Counted from the stretch's first letter, positions 45,120-54,883 are shown. The stretch: 64,000 nt of DNA from Bradyrhizobium sp. CB3481 (GCF_029714305.1 NZ_CP121647.1:7088501-7152500); one strand, 5' to 3'. Notes: generated by a model not told the origin, from the letters alone. Program-made: numbers and translations.

Positions 45120-45259
45120 TCTCGTGCCCCGGATGCTGCGCAGCATGAAATGCTGTGCTGCTAAGCCGGGGCCTATGGCCGCGATTACTCTACGCTGAGG
45201 CATGGGTCCCGGCTCTGCGGAGCAGCGCCAGAGCGCTGCACCGCGTCCGGGACACGAGA
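45120..45259. repeat. Dispersed intergenic inverted repeat (family E)
   Basis: TCTCGTGCCCCGGATGCTGC at the left and GCGTCCGGGACACGAGA at the right are imperfect arms. Inside, GCTGCGCAGCATGAAATGCTGTGC is a further hairpin. It fills the gap between convergent genes. Confidence 0.7.
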
Positions 45260-45260
45260 C

Positions 45261-45659
45261 CTATGATTCCAGAAATTTCCCCGACGTGATCTGCGGCAAC
45301 CCCGTCACCGGCCAGTTGTAGACATAGGTCCAGGCCTCGCCCGCCGTACCGTCCTCATGCATCACCTCAAGCATGCGGCGGATATATTCGGTCGGCTCCG
45401 GAAAACCGGCGCCGCAGGCTTCATACATGTCGAACTCGGCGAGCAGCGCGTCGCGCTCGCGCAGGCGATAGAGCTCGCCGAACACGATCTCGGCCGGATC
45501 GCCCGACAGCACCAGCCCCGGATAATGCTTGATGCGGTAGAGCCGGCCGCGGCAGGTGGCCGTGCCCAGGAAATCCGCGCTGCGCGACAGAAGCTGCGCC
45601 ATCGGATGGTCGAAGCCGCGCATCAGCGTGCCGTAGACGAACAGTCGATCTGAAATCAT
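45261..45659 (-). CDS. Gamma-glutamylcyclotransferase family protein
   Basis: A 132-residue small enzyme of the GGCT/AIG2 fold. The cyclotransferase signature FVYGTLMRGFDHP is at the N-terminus, and the catalytic Glu position lies in AEFDMYEACG. YIRRMLEVMHEDGTAGEAWTYVYNWP ends in the usual strand order. Members release 5-oxoproline from gamma-glutamyl amines or peptides. The next gene downstream of it on the minus strand is far away, and a family B repeat lies upstream, so it is probably monocistronic. Confidence 0.82.
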   Translation of the reverse strand: MISDRLFVYGTLMRGFDHPMAQLLSRSADFLGTATCRGRLYRIKHYPGLVLSGDPAEIVFGELYRLRERDALLAEFDMYEACGAGFPEPTEYIRRMLEVMHEDGTAGEAWTYVYNWPVTGLPQITSGKFLES

Positions 45660-45670
45660 CCAGTCTCTAT

Positions 45671-45758
45671 GTCATTGCGAGCGAAGCGAAGCAATCCATA
45701 CGAGATTTCCGTCATGCAGAGCTATGGATTGCTTCGTCGCGTTGCTCCTCGCAACGAC
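45671..45758. repeat. Dispersed intergenic inverted repeat (family B)
   Basis: GTCATTGCGAGCGAAGCGAAG leads to CAATCCAT, and TATGGATTGCTTCG to CTCGCAACGAC, in inverted order. It matches the copy at 29185-29268 in both arms but not in the loop. Confidence 0.85.
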
Positions 45759-45769
45759 GGAGCAAAACG

Positions 45770-46582
45770 TCAAGCCGGCACGACCTCTTCGCTGATCACC
45801 AGAAACTTCACCAGATCCATCCGTCCAAAGCTCGTAGTCAGCGCGACGTCGGCAGCGTCGCGGCCGGTGGCCATCAGGATGCGGCCGATGCGGGGGACAT
45901 TATGGCGGGCGTCGAACGTGTGCCACTGGCCGGAGAGATAGACCTGAAACCAGCCTGAAAAATCCATTGGCGCGGGGTCGCGGGGGACGCCGATGTCACC
46001 GAGATAGCCGGTGCAGTAGCGCGCCGGGATGTTCATGCAGCGGCAGAAGGTCAGCGCCAGATGCGCAAAGTCGCGGCAGACGCCGGCGCCCTCCGCGTAG
46101 ACATCGTGCGCCGACTTCATGTGATGGGCATGCTGGTAGCCGAAGCGGAGATGGCCGTGGACGAAATCGACGATCGCCTTGACCCGCGGCCATCCCGGCA
46201 CTGTGCTGCCGAACAGCGACCAGGCGACATCGGTGAGCTTGTCGGTCTCGCAATAGCGGCTCGGCATCAGGTAAAGCAGCACGTCGTCGGGCAACTGGTC
46301 GATCGGCAGTTGCTGCGCGGCAGGCACCACCGGATCAGGCAGGCCTGAATCGCGCACCAGCGCTTCGCCGCGCAGGATGATGCCGCCGGCGGGCGCGATC
46401 AGGCGGCCACACACATTGCCAAAACTGTCACGGTAGAAGCCGATCGGCACGTCGGGCGCGGTCGTGATGCGCTCTGTGCCGACGATGTCGGAGAAGCGCG
46501 ATGGATGGATCGAGAGCATGGTCACCATCGGCGTCGGCTGCACGGCGGCATAGGCTATCTCGAAGCCGACCCTGATCTCCAT
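45770..46582 (-). CDS. Transglutaminase-like cysteine protease family protein
   Basis: A 270-residue protein of the bacterial transglutaminase/protease-like group. The catalytic Cys is in YAEGAGVCRDFAHLAL, the His in QWHTFDARHN, and the Asp a few residues after it, so the triad is complete. The N-terminal half is a beta-rich domain starting MEIRVGFEIAYAAVQPTPM. These proteins often act in pairs with an ATP-grasp or N-formylglutamate amidohydrolase-like gene. Here an amidohydrolase gene is divergent about 200 bases away. Confidence 0.85.
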   Translation of the reverse strand: MEIRVGFEIAYAAVQPTPMVTMLSIHPSRFSDIVGTERITTAPDVPIGFYRDSFGNVCGRLIAPAGGIILRGEALVRDSGLPDPVVPAAQQLPIDQLPDDVLLYLMPSRYCETDKLTDVAWSLFGSTVPGWPRVKAIVDFVHGHLRFGYQHAHHMKSAHDVYAEGAGVCRDFAHLALTFCRCMNIPARYCTGYLGDIGVPRDPAPMDFSGWFQVYLSGQWHTFDARHNVPRIGRILMATGRDAADVALTTSFGRMDLVKFLVISEEVVPA

Positions 46583-46585
46583 GGC

Positions 46586-46699
46586 TCAGACCTTTTCTCC
46601 CCGTGGTCTCTCGTGTTGCGTGAACATGTCGTGCACCTGGCGCGCAGGCCGCCGGGCGCACCGATAAATGGTCTTGTCGTTGATGGTCAGGATTGGCAT
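46586..46699 (-). CDS. Possible 37-residue protein upstream of the transglutaminase gene
   Basis: The frame MPILTINDKTIYRCARRPAR continues to a Lys-Val end. The stop lies four bases before the transglutaminase ATG, as if co-translated. There is no ribosome site at its own start and no known family. It may be a leader peptide or spurious. Confidence 0.3.
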   Translation of the reverse strand: MPILTINDKTIYRCARRPARQVHDMFTQHERPRGEKV

Positions 46700-46799
46700 C
46701 GTCAAACAGTCATCGATTCTGTCAGGTCCGCCCAGCTGAATCCTGCTCAATTGTAGATCGGCGTGCCGCTTCGATAGGCAATGCTTTCGAGGAAATGCT

Positions 46800-47597
46800 T
46801 TGAACGACGCAGGCAGCACAACACTACTCCTCAGCTCCGAAGATGTTCCTCCGGTCCGGGAATTCAACGCCGAGGGGCGCTCGCCGTTTCTATTGACCTG
46901 CGACCATTACGGCCGGCTGATCCCGCGCATGCTCGGCGACCTCGGCCTGCCCGAGAGCGAACTCAAGCGCCACATCGCCTGGGACATCGGCATTGCCGGC
47001 GTTGCCGAAGCACTGTCAAAACATCTCGATGCCCATCTGATCGCGCAGCGCTATTCGCGGCTCGTCATCGACTGCAACCGCCCGCCCGATGTCGCAAGCT
47101 CGATCCCGCTGATCAGCGAGGCAACGACCATCCCCGGCAACGAAGGCCTTTCGCGTGAGGCCGCCGCGATCCGGCGGGCGCAGATCTTCGATCCGTACCA
47201 CCGGCGCATCGGCGAGATCATCGACCAGCGCGGCAGCGCCGGCCGGCCAACGGTGCTGGTATCGCTGCACAGCTTTACGCCGGTTTATGCGGGCATCGCG
47301 CGGCCCTGGCACATCGGCACGCTCTATCACCGCGACAGCCATCTGCCGCCGCTGATGCTGGAGCTGCTGCGCGCCGAGGGCGATCTCGTGGTCGGCGACA
47401 ACGAGCCTTACAAGGTCAGCGACGAGACCGACTACACCATCCCCGTGCATGGCGAGGCGCGCGGCCTGATGAATACGGGAATCGAAATCCGCCAGGATCT
47501 GATTTCGGATCAGGCTGGCGAGAAAGCCTGGGCGGAGCGGCTGGCGCGGATCCTCGGCGATATCGAGGTGACGCTGCGGGCGCGGACGCTGGTTTGA
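46800..47597 (+). CDS. N-formylglutamate amidohydrolase family protein
   Basis: A 265-residue zinc hydrolase. FLLTCDHYGRLIP near residue 32 carries the first metal His, in place of the usual S-x-H. The Arg/Asp-bearing stretch DCNRPPD is near residue 95. SLHSFTPVYAGIARPWHIGTLYHRD supplies the other metal ligands. The family removes formate from N-formylglutamate in histidine breakdown, but this branch probably acts on other N-acyl amino acids. The start is TTG at 46800 with GAGGAA just before; an ATG five bases earlier runs into a stop. Confidence 0.83.
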   Translation: MNDAGSTTLLLSSEDVPPVREFNAEGRSPFLLTCDHYGRLIPRMLGDLGLPESELKRHIAWDIGIAGVAEALSKHLDAHLIAQRYSRLVIDCNRPPDVASSIPLISEATTIPGNEGLSREAAAIRRAQIFDPYHRRIGEIIDQRGSAGRPTVLVSLHSFTPVYAGIARPWHIGTLYHRDSHLPPLMLELLRAEGDLVVGDNEPYKVSDETDYTIPVHGEARGLMNTGIEIRQDLISDQAGEKAWAERLARILGDIEVTLRARTLV

Positions 47598-47907
47598 CGG
47601 TTGCCTGGTGCGTGCCGCGGACGCGGCCATGTTTTCTGCCCTACACCTCAGGCTGCGTCCGTCCAGCTTTCCGAGAATGCTGACGCCGATGTCGAGAAGG
47701 GGCGCCGCTCGCGCGCGCGGCCAGGATTTCCCAATGGCCTCAATGCCGTTGCGGACAGGCGCGTGCCGGGCGCTGGCATCGATACAGAGCATAGGCCATA
47801 GCGCTCGTTGGGGAGCTGGTTCGGCTGCGAGTGGATTTGGTTGAGCTCGTCAAATGTGACGCAGTCCTTCACTTCGGCGAACCGCGCTGCGGGAGAGGCC
47901 TTCGGCG
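47598..47907. other. Intergenic region with a coding-like minus-strand stretch
   Basis: No intact gene is seen. On the minus strand around 47640-47790 is a protein-like passage (NGIEAIGKSWPRARAAPLLD, then IGVSILGKLDGRSL). It could join an adjacent stretch in another frame near 47790-47860 (FDELNQIHSQPNQLPNERYG). It may be a decayed gene, but no family was recognised. Confidence 0.3.
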
Positions 47908-48375
47908 TCACTGACGCAAAGCGAATAAAAGTGTCCAGCAGCTCATAAAGATGAGGATCAGAGAGCCTACGGTCCAGAGGGTTGCGCGGGTATCGTGAGT
48001 TCTCGCTGTGAAGTAGGCCGCAAAATGTAACATTCGCGAAATGACGTAGCCATACAACAGCCATTGGGCGAGCGTTAGGGATGGCTCGGTTAGGATAAAG
48101 AGAAATCCAGCGACGAGGAAGAACGGCAGATTCTCAAGATCGTTCAGCTGAATTCGCCGGATGCGATCCACGTATTCATTGGGTGTCAGTTGTTCAGCGC
48201 TTGGGTTGGGGTTGAGGATCGTCTTCTTGATGTCCTCTGGCGAGCGAAATCCGCCTTTTACCTGCATCATCCGAACAACCGTCAGCCATGACATCATGAC
48301 GGCTTTTAGAATCATTACGCAGGCGGCGACAGCATAGGCATTGAAAAGCGGATTCTGAAAACTGAGCTTGTCCAT
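47908..48375 (-). CDS. MAPEG family membrane protein (microsomal GST-like)
   Basis: A 155-residue protein with four hydrophobic segments. The signature DRIRRIQLNDLENLPFFLVAG lies after the first loop and is the MAPEG/MGST1-type motif. Human relatives conjugate glutathione to lipophilic compounds; bacterial members are mostly uncharacterised. The start at 48375 (MDKLSFQNPLF) begins just before the first helix. It stands alone. Confidence 0.85.
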   Translation of the reverse strand: MDKLSFQNPLFNAYAVAACVMILKAVMMSWLTVVRMMQVKGGFRSPEDIKKTILNPNPSAEQLTPNEYVDRIRRIQLNDLENLPFFLVAGFLFILTEPSLTLAQWLLYGYVISRMLHFAAYFTARTHDTRATLWTVGSLILIFMSCWTLLFALRQ

Positions 48376-48796
48376 AGCGCTGCCTTCGCGTTCTGGCGAT
48401 CCCCGATTATTCACATGAAAGCGCGCGCCGCTAGGGGCTGAACATCGGAATGGGGTCACTAGCGGAAGTCGTATGTTCGACCAAGTTATTCGTGCAGTCG
48501 CAGCGAGGAACTCACTTGCCGTGGTGGTGCATAGTTTGATCCGGCTGAAATCATGGGGTAGCGGAGTAGCGACAACGGGGGTTGGCCCGTAAACAGTGGA
48601 GGAGAGTTAGCCACGCTGTTCGTACGCGATGCCTTCCGCAGCGTCCAAACGTTTCAAAACTATGGAAGGGTCGAGTACAGGTTGCCGCCGGCCCGCTTAT
48701 TCGAACCAATCTTGCCGCGCATTCACTTTTTCTCCGTTTGTGATACCTTGTGTAGTATCAAACACTCAGGGGACCGAGAACTGAGCGGGGAGCGCC
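48376..48796. other. Intergenic region upstream of the cyclase gene
   Basis: No gene is seen. TGATAC (48741-48746) and GTATCA (48755-48760) form a perfect 6-bp-arm inverted repeat with an 8-base spacer, 37 bases before the cyclase ATG. AGCGGGGAGCG gives a ribosome site at about 48784-48793. The left half carries no visible structure. Confidence 0.5.
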
Positions 48797-51700
48797 ATGA
48801 GAGGCGTCACCGAGTGGCTCACGTCAATCGGCCTGTCGGAGTACGCCCAGCGTTTCGGCGAAAACGGCATCGACCTATTCGTCCTGCGCGACCTGACGGA
48901 GCAAGACCTAAAGGAACTGGGCGTCCTTATAGGTCATCGCCGTAAGCTGCTGCGCGCCATAGCGGAGCTTGAAGACGCAGCCAAGCCCAAACCGGCGGAA
49001 GCAACGACCGAGCCGAGGCGACCGGATGGCGAGCGGCGTCACCTCACAATAATGTTTTGCGATTTGGTTGGCTCGGCAGCCATTGCGGCGCGGTTGGACC
49101 CGGAGGACATGCGAGCGTTGATTGGCGCCTATCATGGCTGCATCGCAGAAGTCATAAATCGCTACAACGGAAAGGTTGCCCGCTATATGGGCGACGGCGC
49201 GTTGGTCTATTTCGGCTTTCCTCAAGCACATGAGGATGATGCCGAACAGGCTGTGCGTGCCGCGCTTGCGCTCATAGATGCAGTCGCGAGTATCCGCAAT
49301 GTCGCCGAGACGCTGCAAATTCGCATCGGTATTGCAACGGGCACTGTGGTTGTTGCCGAGCTTCTAATTGAGAGAACATTGGCGGAGCATGAGGTTGTCG
49401 GCGAGACGCCGAACCTCGCCGCGCGCCTGCAAGCGATGGCGGAGCCAGGGACCGTGTTGATCTGCGCGAGCACGCGTCGGCTCGCCCAGCGGAAGTTTTA
49501 TTACCGCGACCTCGGTCCCGTCGCGTTGAAAGGCTGGACGAAGCCCTTCCAGGTTTACCAGGTGCTAGGAACGAGCGGCGTAGAGAGCCGCTTCGAGGCG
49601 ATGCACACTGCCAAGCTGCCGCCTCTGTTCGGGCGTGAGGAGGAAATAGAGCTGCTGTTGCGCCGCTGGCGACAGGCCACACTCGGTGGGGGACGGGTGG
49701 TGGTCCTTACAGGAGAGCCGGGTATTGGCAAGTCACACATCGCGTTGGCGCTTGATGAGCGGATCCAAGATGAATCCCACCTCACCTTGCGCTATTTTTG
49801 CTCTGAGCATCATACCCACAGTGCATTGTTCCCATTCATCAACCAGCTCGAACGTGCTTCCGGGTTCGTGCGCGGCGACTCTCCTCAGGAGAAGCTATCC
49901 AAGCTCGACGCACTACTGGCGCAATCCACACACAATCCCGAACACCTTGCAGTTCTGGCCAACTTATTGGCGCTGCAGATCGATGATCATTACCGACTGC
50001 GGGAGGTCACTCCGCAAAAACGCAAGGAGAAAACGTTCGCGGCATTACTAGCCCAACTCGACGGGCTAGCAGCGCAGCAGCCGGTTTTTCTTATTTTCGA
50101 AGATGTACACTGGATTGATCCAACCTCACTTGAGCTCGTTGCAGCTGCTGTGGAGCAAGCGCCTCGGCTTCGGGTACTGATGCTGATCACGGCGAGACCC
50201 GAATTCACTCCCCCGTGGCCGAGTTATCCTCACACCACAACCATCCCACTCAGCCGTCTTGGCCGACGCGACGGCGCAGCGCTGGTCTTGCGCGTGACAG
50301 GAGGCAAGACACTCCCCAAGGAGGTAATGAATCACATTCTCGCGCACACCGATGGGGTACCACTCTTCATCGAGGAATTGACGAAGATGGTGATCGAAGG
50401 CGGGTTGTTGCGCGAGCAGGACGGCGAATATGTTCTTGATGGCCCGCTACCTTCGTTCGCGATCCCAACTACTCTGCAGGCTTCGCTGATGGCTCGCCTT
50501 GATCGGCTGTCACCAGTGCGGGACGTGGCCCAGATCAGTGCCGTCGCAGGTCGCGAATTTCACTACGAACTTGTAAATGCCGTCGCCGGGTTGCCGAAGC
50601 AGAGATTGGACGAAGCGCTCGACCAGTTGGTACGCTCGGAACTGGTGTTCTGCCGGGGGGAAATTCCAAACGCGGTATACACCTTCAAGCACGCGTTAGT
50701 GCGGGATGCCGCGTATGCCGGGCTCCTGAAGAGCCGCCGCGTGTATCTACACGCCGCCATCGCGAACGGACTCGAGCAGAGATTCCCTGAAATAGTACAA
50801 ACTCAGCCCGAGATTATTGCTTACCACTACAGTCAAGCAAAAAACTACGAAAGGGCCCTACACTATTGGTATGAAGCAGGCAAACAATCAGCGGCGCGTT
50901 CGGCGCACAATGAAGCGATCGGTCATCTGAAACATGGATTGGATCAGGTCCCCAACATCGACGAGCCGATGCTACGCAACAAATCGGAGCTACTGCTCCA
51001 AATTTCCCTCGGCAACTCGCTCCGGGCGATTAAGGGATGGAGCACTGACAGCGTCAAGCATGCGTACACGCGAGCGCTTCAGCTGTGCAAGGAGAGCGGG
51101 CTTGATGAACATATCTTGCCTGCGGTGTTCGGTCTATGGACCTGGAACTTCGTTCGTGCTTCGCTCGGTGAAGCTCAGGCTCTTGCAGAATATTTGCTGA
51201 AGAGCGCCGAGGACGCGGACAACTCGGTTTACAATGTTCTTGCCCGCGAAGCTCTGGGGTTTACCTTGTTTGCACAAGGAAGATTTGCTGCTGCTCACAC
51301 GGAGCTGGAACGCAGCATCAGCCTCTGCGAAGACTGTAAGGCCGCAGCATATCTTGAACTTTCAGCACAAGATCCGCGAGTTCATGCCAGGTCGTACGAC
51401 AGCATGGTACTTTGGGTACTCGGCTATCCAGATCAGGCGTTGCGGCTTTGCGCTGAGGCACGCCGATACGCAGATGCATCTCAACATCCGTTCAGTGAGG
51501 CAATTGCTCGAACGATAGGCCTTCGCGTGCATCAGCTTCGTGGCGATGCCGCAGTTGTTGCCGATGAGGCAAACGCCACCATCGCATTCTGCGAAGAGCA
51601 TGAGTTTGTGCACTATCTAGCCATGGCGTTGATCTTGCGCGGGTGGGCAAGTGCCGACCAGGGCGAGTTTGAGAAAGGGATCGCCGAGATTCAAGAAGGC

Positions 51701-52141
51701 CTGGAAAAAAAGCGAGCGACCGGTGCCTTGCTGCTGGAGTCGTACGCTTTGGGACTAATGGCGGACGCCTGCATCAAGAACAGGCGTTATGAGCAAGCGT
51801 TTGACGCTTTGAAACAGGCGCAATCAAGTCTCAGTGGAGAGAACTGCGAACGCTTCTACGCGGCGGAAATATATCGTTTGCTTGGCGAAACGCACCTTAA
51901 ATCGAACAAAAATCTGGATCAGGCGGAGCATTATTTCTGCAAAGGTCTTGAGGTCGCGCGCGAACAGAAAGCCATATCATTTGAACTTAGACTTTGTCTG
52001 AGTTTGTGTGACTTGTATGAGCTGAGGCCGGACGCGGACAGATGTCGCTCACAACTCGACGAGCTTTATAGATCTTTTGGCGAGGGTTTTGACACGCCGG
52101 ATCTCGTGAAGGCCAAGGCAAGATTAGAAAGTTCTTGGTGA
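48797..52141 (+). CDS. SAM domain / class III nucleotidyl cyclase / AAA ATPase / TPR signalling protein
   Basis: A 1114-residue multidomain protein. Residues 1-65 form a SAM domain (WLTSIGLSEYAQRFGENGID). Residues about 78-250 form a class III cyclase with the metal Asp residues at FCDLVGS (Asp89) and MGDGALV (Asp133), and NLAARLQ near the end for catalysis. A P-loop ATPase follows: GEPGIGKS at 306-313 and Walker B in LIFEDVHWIDP. The C-terminal 550 residues are TPR-like helical repeats (for example NRRYEQAFDALKQAQSSL). It probably makes cAMP in response to a signal sensed by the repeats. Codon use is less biased than the neighbours. Mycobacteria and rhizobia have many such proteins. Confidence 0.88.
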   Translation: MRGVTEWLTSIGLSEYAQRFGENGIDLFVLRDLTEQDLKELGVLIGHRRKLLRAIAELEDAAKPKPAEATTEPRRPDGERRHLTIMFCDLVGSAAIAARLDPEDMRALIGAYHGCIAEVINRYNGKVARYMGDGALVYFGFPQAHEDDAEQAVRAALALIDAVASIRNVAETLQIRIGIATGTVVVAELLIERTLAEHEVVGETPNLAARLQAMAEPGTVLICASTRRLAQRKFYYRDLGPVALKGWTKPFQVYQVLGTSGVESRFEAMHTAKLPPLFGREEEIELLLRRWRQATLGGGRVVVLTGEPGIGKSHIALALDERIQDESHLTLRYFCSEHHTHSALFPFINQLERASGFVRGDSPQEKLSKLDALLAQSTHNPEHLAVLANLLALQIDDHYRLREVTPQKRKEKTFAALLAQLDGLAAQQPVFLIFEDVHWIDPTSLELVAAAVEQAPRLRVLMLITARPEFTPPWPSYPHTTTIPLSRLGRRDGAALVLRVTGGKTLPKEVMNHILAHTDGVPLFIEELTKMVIEGGLLREQDGEYVLDGPLPSFAIPTTLQASLMARLDRLSPVRDVAQISAVAGREFHYELVNAVAGLPKQRLDEALDQLVRSELVFCRGEIPNAVYTFKHALVRDAAYAGLLKSRRVYLHAAIANGLEQRFPEIVQTQPEIIAYHYSQAKNYERALHYWYEAGKQSAARSAHNEAIGHLKHGLDQVPNIDEPMLRNKSELLLQISLGNSLRAIKGWSTDSVKHAYTRALQLCKESGLDEHILPAVFGLWTWNFVRASLGEAQALAEYLLKSAEDADNSVYNVLAREALGFTLFAQGRFAAAHTELERSISLCEDCKAAAYLELSAQDPRVHARSYDSMVLWVLGYPDQALRLCAEARRYADASQHPFSEAIARTIGLRVHQLRGDAAVVADEANATIAFCEEHEFVHYLAMALILRGWASADQGEFEKGIAEIQEGLEKKRATGALLLESYALGLMADACIKNRRYEQAFDALKQAQSSLSGENCERFYAAEIYRLLGETHLKSNKNLDQAEHYFCKGLEVAREQKAISFELRLCLSLCDLYELRPDADRCRSQLDELYRSFGEGFDTPDLVKAKARLESSW

Positions 52142-52378
52142 TGTTCAGGTTCGGACCGCGATCGGCTCAATGGGTCAGACTCAGAACGCCTGAGCGAGCA
52201 TGTATTGAGAAGAGCAACGATTGTGCAGAGCACGGCTGAGTGAAAGCAGCCATCCGCTGGCCGTGTCTGCGTTGGTGATTTCCGGATCCTGACAAGAACG
52301 CCTGCGATGTCGGCTTACCGCAAGAGCCACACGGAGAGCCTGTCACGATGGCCAATGTCTGCCTTGTTCAACGCGAGG

Positions 52379-52996
52379 TCACCGCGCCCGCGTCAACGCC
52401 AGCCAGATGCCGCCGCCGATCATGAAGCCGCCGGAGACGCGCGACACCAGGCGGGTCCGCTGCTTGGAGAAGAACAGCCGCGCGCGGCCGGCGAGCAGCG
52501 CATAGACCGCGTCGGTCGAGGCGGCAATCACCATGAAGGTGATGCCGAGCAGCGCCACCTGCGGCAGATGCGGCTTGTCCATGTCCATGAACTGCGGAAT
52601 GAAGGCGCCGAAGAACACCAGCACCTTGGGATTGGAGAGCAGCACCAGAAAGCCCTGCAGGAAGAAGCCGCCGCGCGGCGGCGGTGGCGGCTCGTCGGCA
52701 TTGACGCCTTCGACGGGAGACCGGATCAGCTTGATGCCGAGCCAGATCAGGTAGGCTGCGCCGGCAAAGCGCACCCAGTCGAACCAGTAGCCCATGGTCG
52801 CCATCAACGTGGTCAGACCGATCGCTACGGTGCCAATCACGATCGCCATACCGGTTTGCACGCCGGCGCAATTGATCATCGCCGCGCGGGTGCCATGCCG
52901 CAGGCCGTTGGCGATGAGGAGCGTCACGACGGGGCCCGGCAACAGCGCAAGCGCGATGCAGGCGGCGACGAAGGCGAGATAAACCTGAAGGGACAT
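52379..52996 (-). CDS. LysE/RhtB family exporter
   Basis: A 205-residue exporter with six hydrophobic segments. ALLPGPVVTLLIANGLRHG at the N-terminus keeps the family's P-G-P, and LIWLGIKLIRSP and LLSNPKVLVFFGAFIPQF are the other signatures. The central loop has a run of six Pro (DEPPPPPPRGG shortened by reading), longer than usual. The substrate is unknown. It is unrelated in context to the paralogue at 29279-29896. Confidence 0.88.
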   Translation of the reverse strand: MSLQVYLAFVAACIALALLPGPVVTLLIANGLRHGTRAAMINCAGVQTGMAIVIGTVAIGLTTLMATMGYWFDWVRFAGAAYLIWLGIKLIRSPVEGVNADEPPPPPRGGFFLQGFLVLLSNPKVLVFFGAFIPQFMDMDKPHLPQVALLGITFMVIAASTDAVYALLAGRARLFFSKQRTRLVSRVSGGFMIGGGIWLALTRAR

Positions 52997-53150
52997 GGGA
53001 ATGGTCTCTGCGTGGGTGATGGCCTTGGTTTACCCAAGTTTATCCATGTCATCCACTTCTATCTGAAAGCGCGATCAGACGGACATGCAGTCTTCGCTAT
53101 TTGTAAGCCGCTGGAACATCCAGTACGGCCGTGCCATTGCCTTGCACCTG

Positions 53151-54146
53151 TCACCGCGAGGTCGAACTTCCGACAGTGGCTGCGCCGAAGAAATCAAGCA
53201 GCTGTTTTGAAAGATAGTCCGGATTTTCATCCGGCAACCAGTGTCCGGTGTTCGGCGCGACGCCGCCGCGAACGTTGCTGGCCAGCTCCCTGGCCATATC
53301 CGCTTCCTTCGGCCCGTTGCTCTTGTCGCCAGCAAGTGCCAGGACCGGCATTGGCAGCTTCCTGGTCATGAATTCCTTGAAGCGCTGTTCGTCCTCGGGG
53401 AAAGCGCGATAGAGCTCGAACCCGGCGCGCAGGCCGCCCGGAGCGGCATAAGCGCGCGCATAGACGGCGATGTCCTCATCGGCGACAGGCACAAACGCGC
53501 GCTTTTTGTAGAAGTCGGAAATATACGCGTATTCGTGACCGGCGATCAGCATTTCGGCGATATCTCGCTGCTGATGCAGTCCGAAATGCCACAGCTCCGG
53601 ATCAGGTCGCGACTTCGCCTCGTTCCATACGCGGGTGGCCGGCACCGGCACATCGAGCATCGCGAGCCTGGCAACTTCGTTCGGCCATTGCGCCGCGTAG
53701 GCATAGGCTACCATGACGCCGATGTCCCGACCGACCAGGTTGACGCTGGTCCTGCCGAATGCGCGGACGAGTTCGTGGAGATCGGCCGCCATGTTCGCCT
53801 TGTCGTAGCCGCCTTGCGGCTTTTCCGATTCGCCGGCGCCGCGATAATCGACGGCAACGACACGGTACCCGGCCGCAGCCAGCGCCGGCATCACGCGGCG
53901 CCAGGTGTACCAGGTTTGCGGCCAGCCATGCAGCAGCACGACCATAGGACCATCGGAAGGCCCGCCGATCACATAATGCAACCGCACGCCGTTTGCCTTG
54001 GCAAACGCATGCGTGAAAGTCCGGTCGAAATTCGCCGGCAGCCCGGCGCGCGATCCGGACGAGGCATCCTGTGCCATGCCTGAACCGGTCAACAAGGCAA
54101 CGCACAGCACCGCGAGCAATAGCAGGGAAGCTGATGAACGTTTCAT
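53151..54146 (-). CDS. Exported alpha/beta hydrolase, epoxide-hydrolase-like
   Basis: A 331-residue exported hydrolase. The signal peptide (MKRSSASLLLLAVLCVALLTGSGMAQ) is clear. VLLHGWPQTWYTWRRVMPAL is the oxyanion-hole HGWP motif, and the nucleophile elbow NLVGRDIGVMVAYAYA has Asp in place of Ser, as in epoxide hydrolases and dehalogenases. The final His is in NTGHWLPDENPD. The Asp nucleophile and HGWP point to an epoxide hydrolase. The start at 54146 begins the signal peptide. Confidence 0.85.
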   Translation of the reverse strand: MKRSSASLLLLAVLCVALLTGSGMAQDASSGSRAGLPANFDRTFTHAFAKANGVRLHYVIGGPSDGPMVVLLHGWPQTWYTWRRVMPALAAAGYRVVAVDYRGAGESEKPQGGYDKANMAADLHELVRAFGRTSVNLVGRDIGVMVAYAYAAQWPNEVARLAMLDVPVPATRVWNEAKSRPDPELWHFGLHQQRDIAEMLIAGHEYAYISDFYKKRAFVPVADEDIAVYARAYAAPGGLRAGFELYRAFPEDEQRFKEFMTRKLPMPVLALAGDKSNGPKEADMARELASNVRGGVAPNTGHWLPDENPDYLSKQLLDFFGAATVGSSTSR

Positions 54147-54320
54147 CGAGGGTCTCGCCTGATGCGATGTTCGAGAGCAGCTTGCGATGCGGACTTGCAT
54201 CCGGGACTATCTGCGATGCAGCTCTCCGAAACATCATCACACCGCTGCAGAGGAACTGTCTGCAGGGGATTCCGTTCCCCGGAGTTCCGACGAAACAGTC
54301 ATGCTCCGCAGGCAGGCGCC

Positions 54321-54881
54321 TCAACGCCCTTCCATCGCAGCCGTCACCCAGCGTGTCATCTCACTCGTCGCAAGAAACGCCAGCGCCGTGCGCCGCACCT
54401 CGGGCGCGTCGCGGTTGCCGTGCGCGACGGCAACGAGGAGATCACAACCTCGCGAGACGGCGATGCCTACCGCGTGTCCTCGGCTCGTGGCTGGTGGCAA
54501 CTCGTACATCCTGATCCGCCCCGGCATATCCGCGATGCGGATCACCTGCCCGGTACTGACGGGCGCAAACCGTTCATTGATCAAATCAACATCCGCGACG
54601 CGATCGACTTCGTCATCGTCGGCGACGCCGCGGTCGCAATTGCAAAAACCCATCTTCGGCCGCACATAGATCGCGACGTCGCGGCCGCAGGCGGCGGTGT
54701 CGCAGCGAAAGGCCTTGCCAGCCGGCCAGCCGTCGCGCGGGAACGGCCAGGCAATTTCGCGCCATTCGGCGTGCCGCTCGTCCTGGCGCGGGCCCACTTG
54801 CTGATAGGCCGCAGCGCCGGACAATGCACCGAGCGCCAGCCCGACAAATGCAATGATCGGCCATCGGCGCATCGTCCGCAT
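54321..54881 (-). CDS. Exported hypothetical protein downstream of the LVIVD-like gene
   Basis: A 186-residue protein with an N-terminal hydrophobic segment (IIAFVGLALGALSGAAAY). The mature part holds four Cys (FRCDTAACGRD, then GFCNCDRG) in a region that may bind metal or form disulfides. The C-terminus reads TALAFLATSEMTRWV. No family is assigned. Its start lies three bases past the stop of the preceding gene, so the two are an operon. Met at 54881 or 54872 could be the start. Confidence 0.65.
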   Translation of the reverse strand: MRTMRRWPIIAFVGLALGALSGAAAYQQVGPRQDERHAEWREIAWPFPRDGWPAGKAFRCDTAACGRDVAIYVRPKMGFCNCDRGVADDDEVDRVADVDLINERFAPVSTGQVIRIADMPGRIRMYELPPATSRGHAVGIAVSRGCDLLVAVAHGNRDAPEVRRTALAFLATSEMTRWVTAAMEGR

Positions 54882-54883
54882 CC

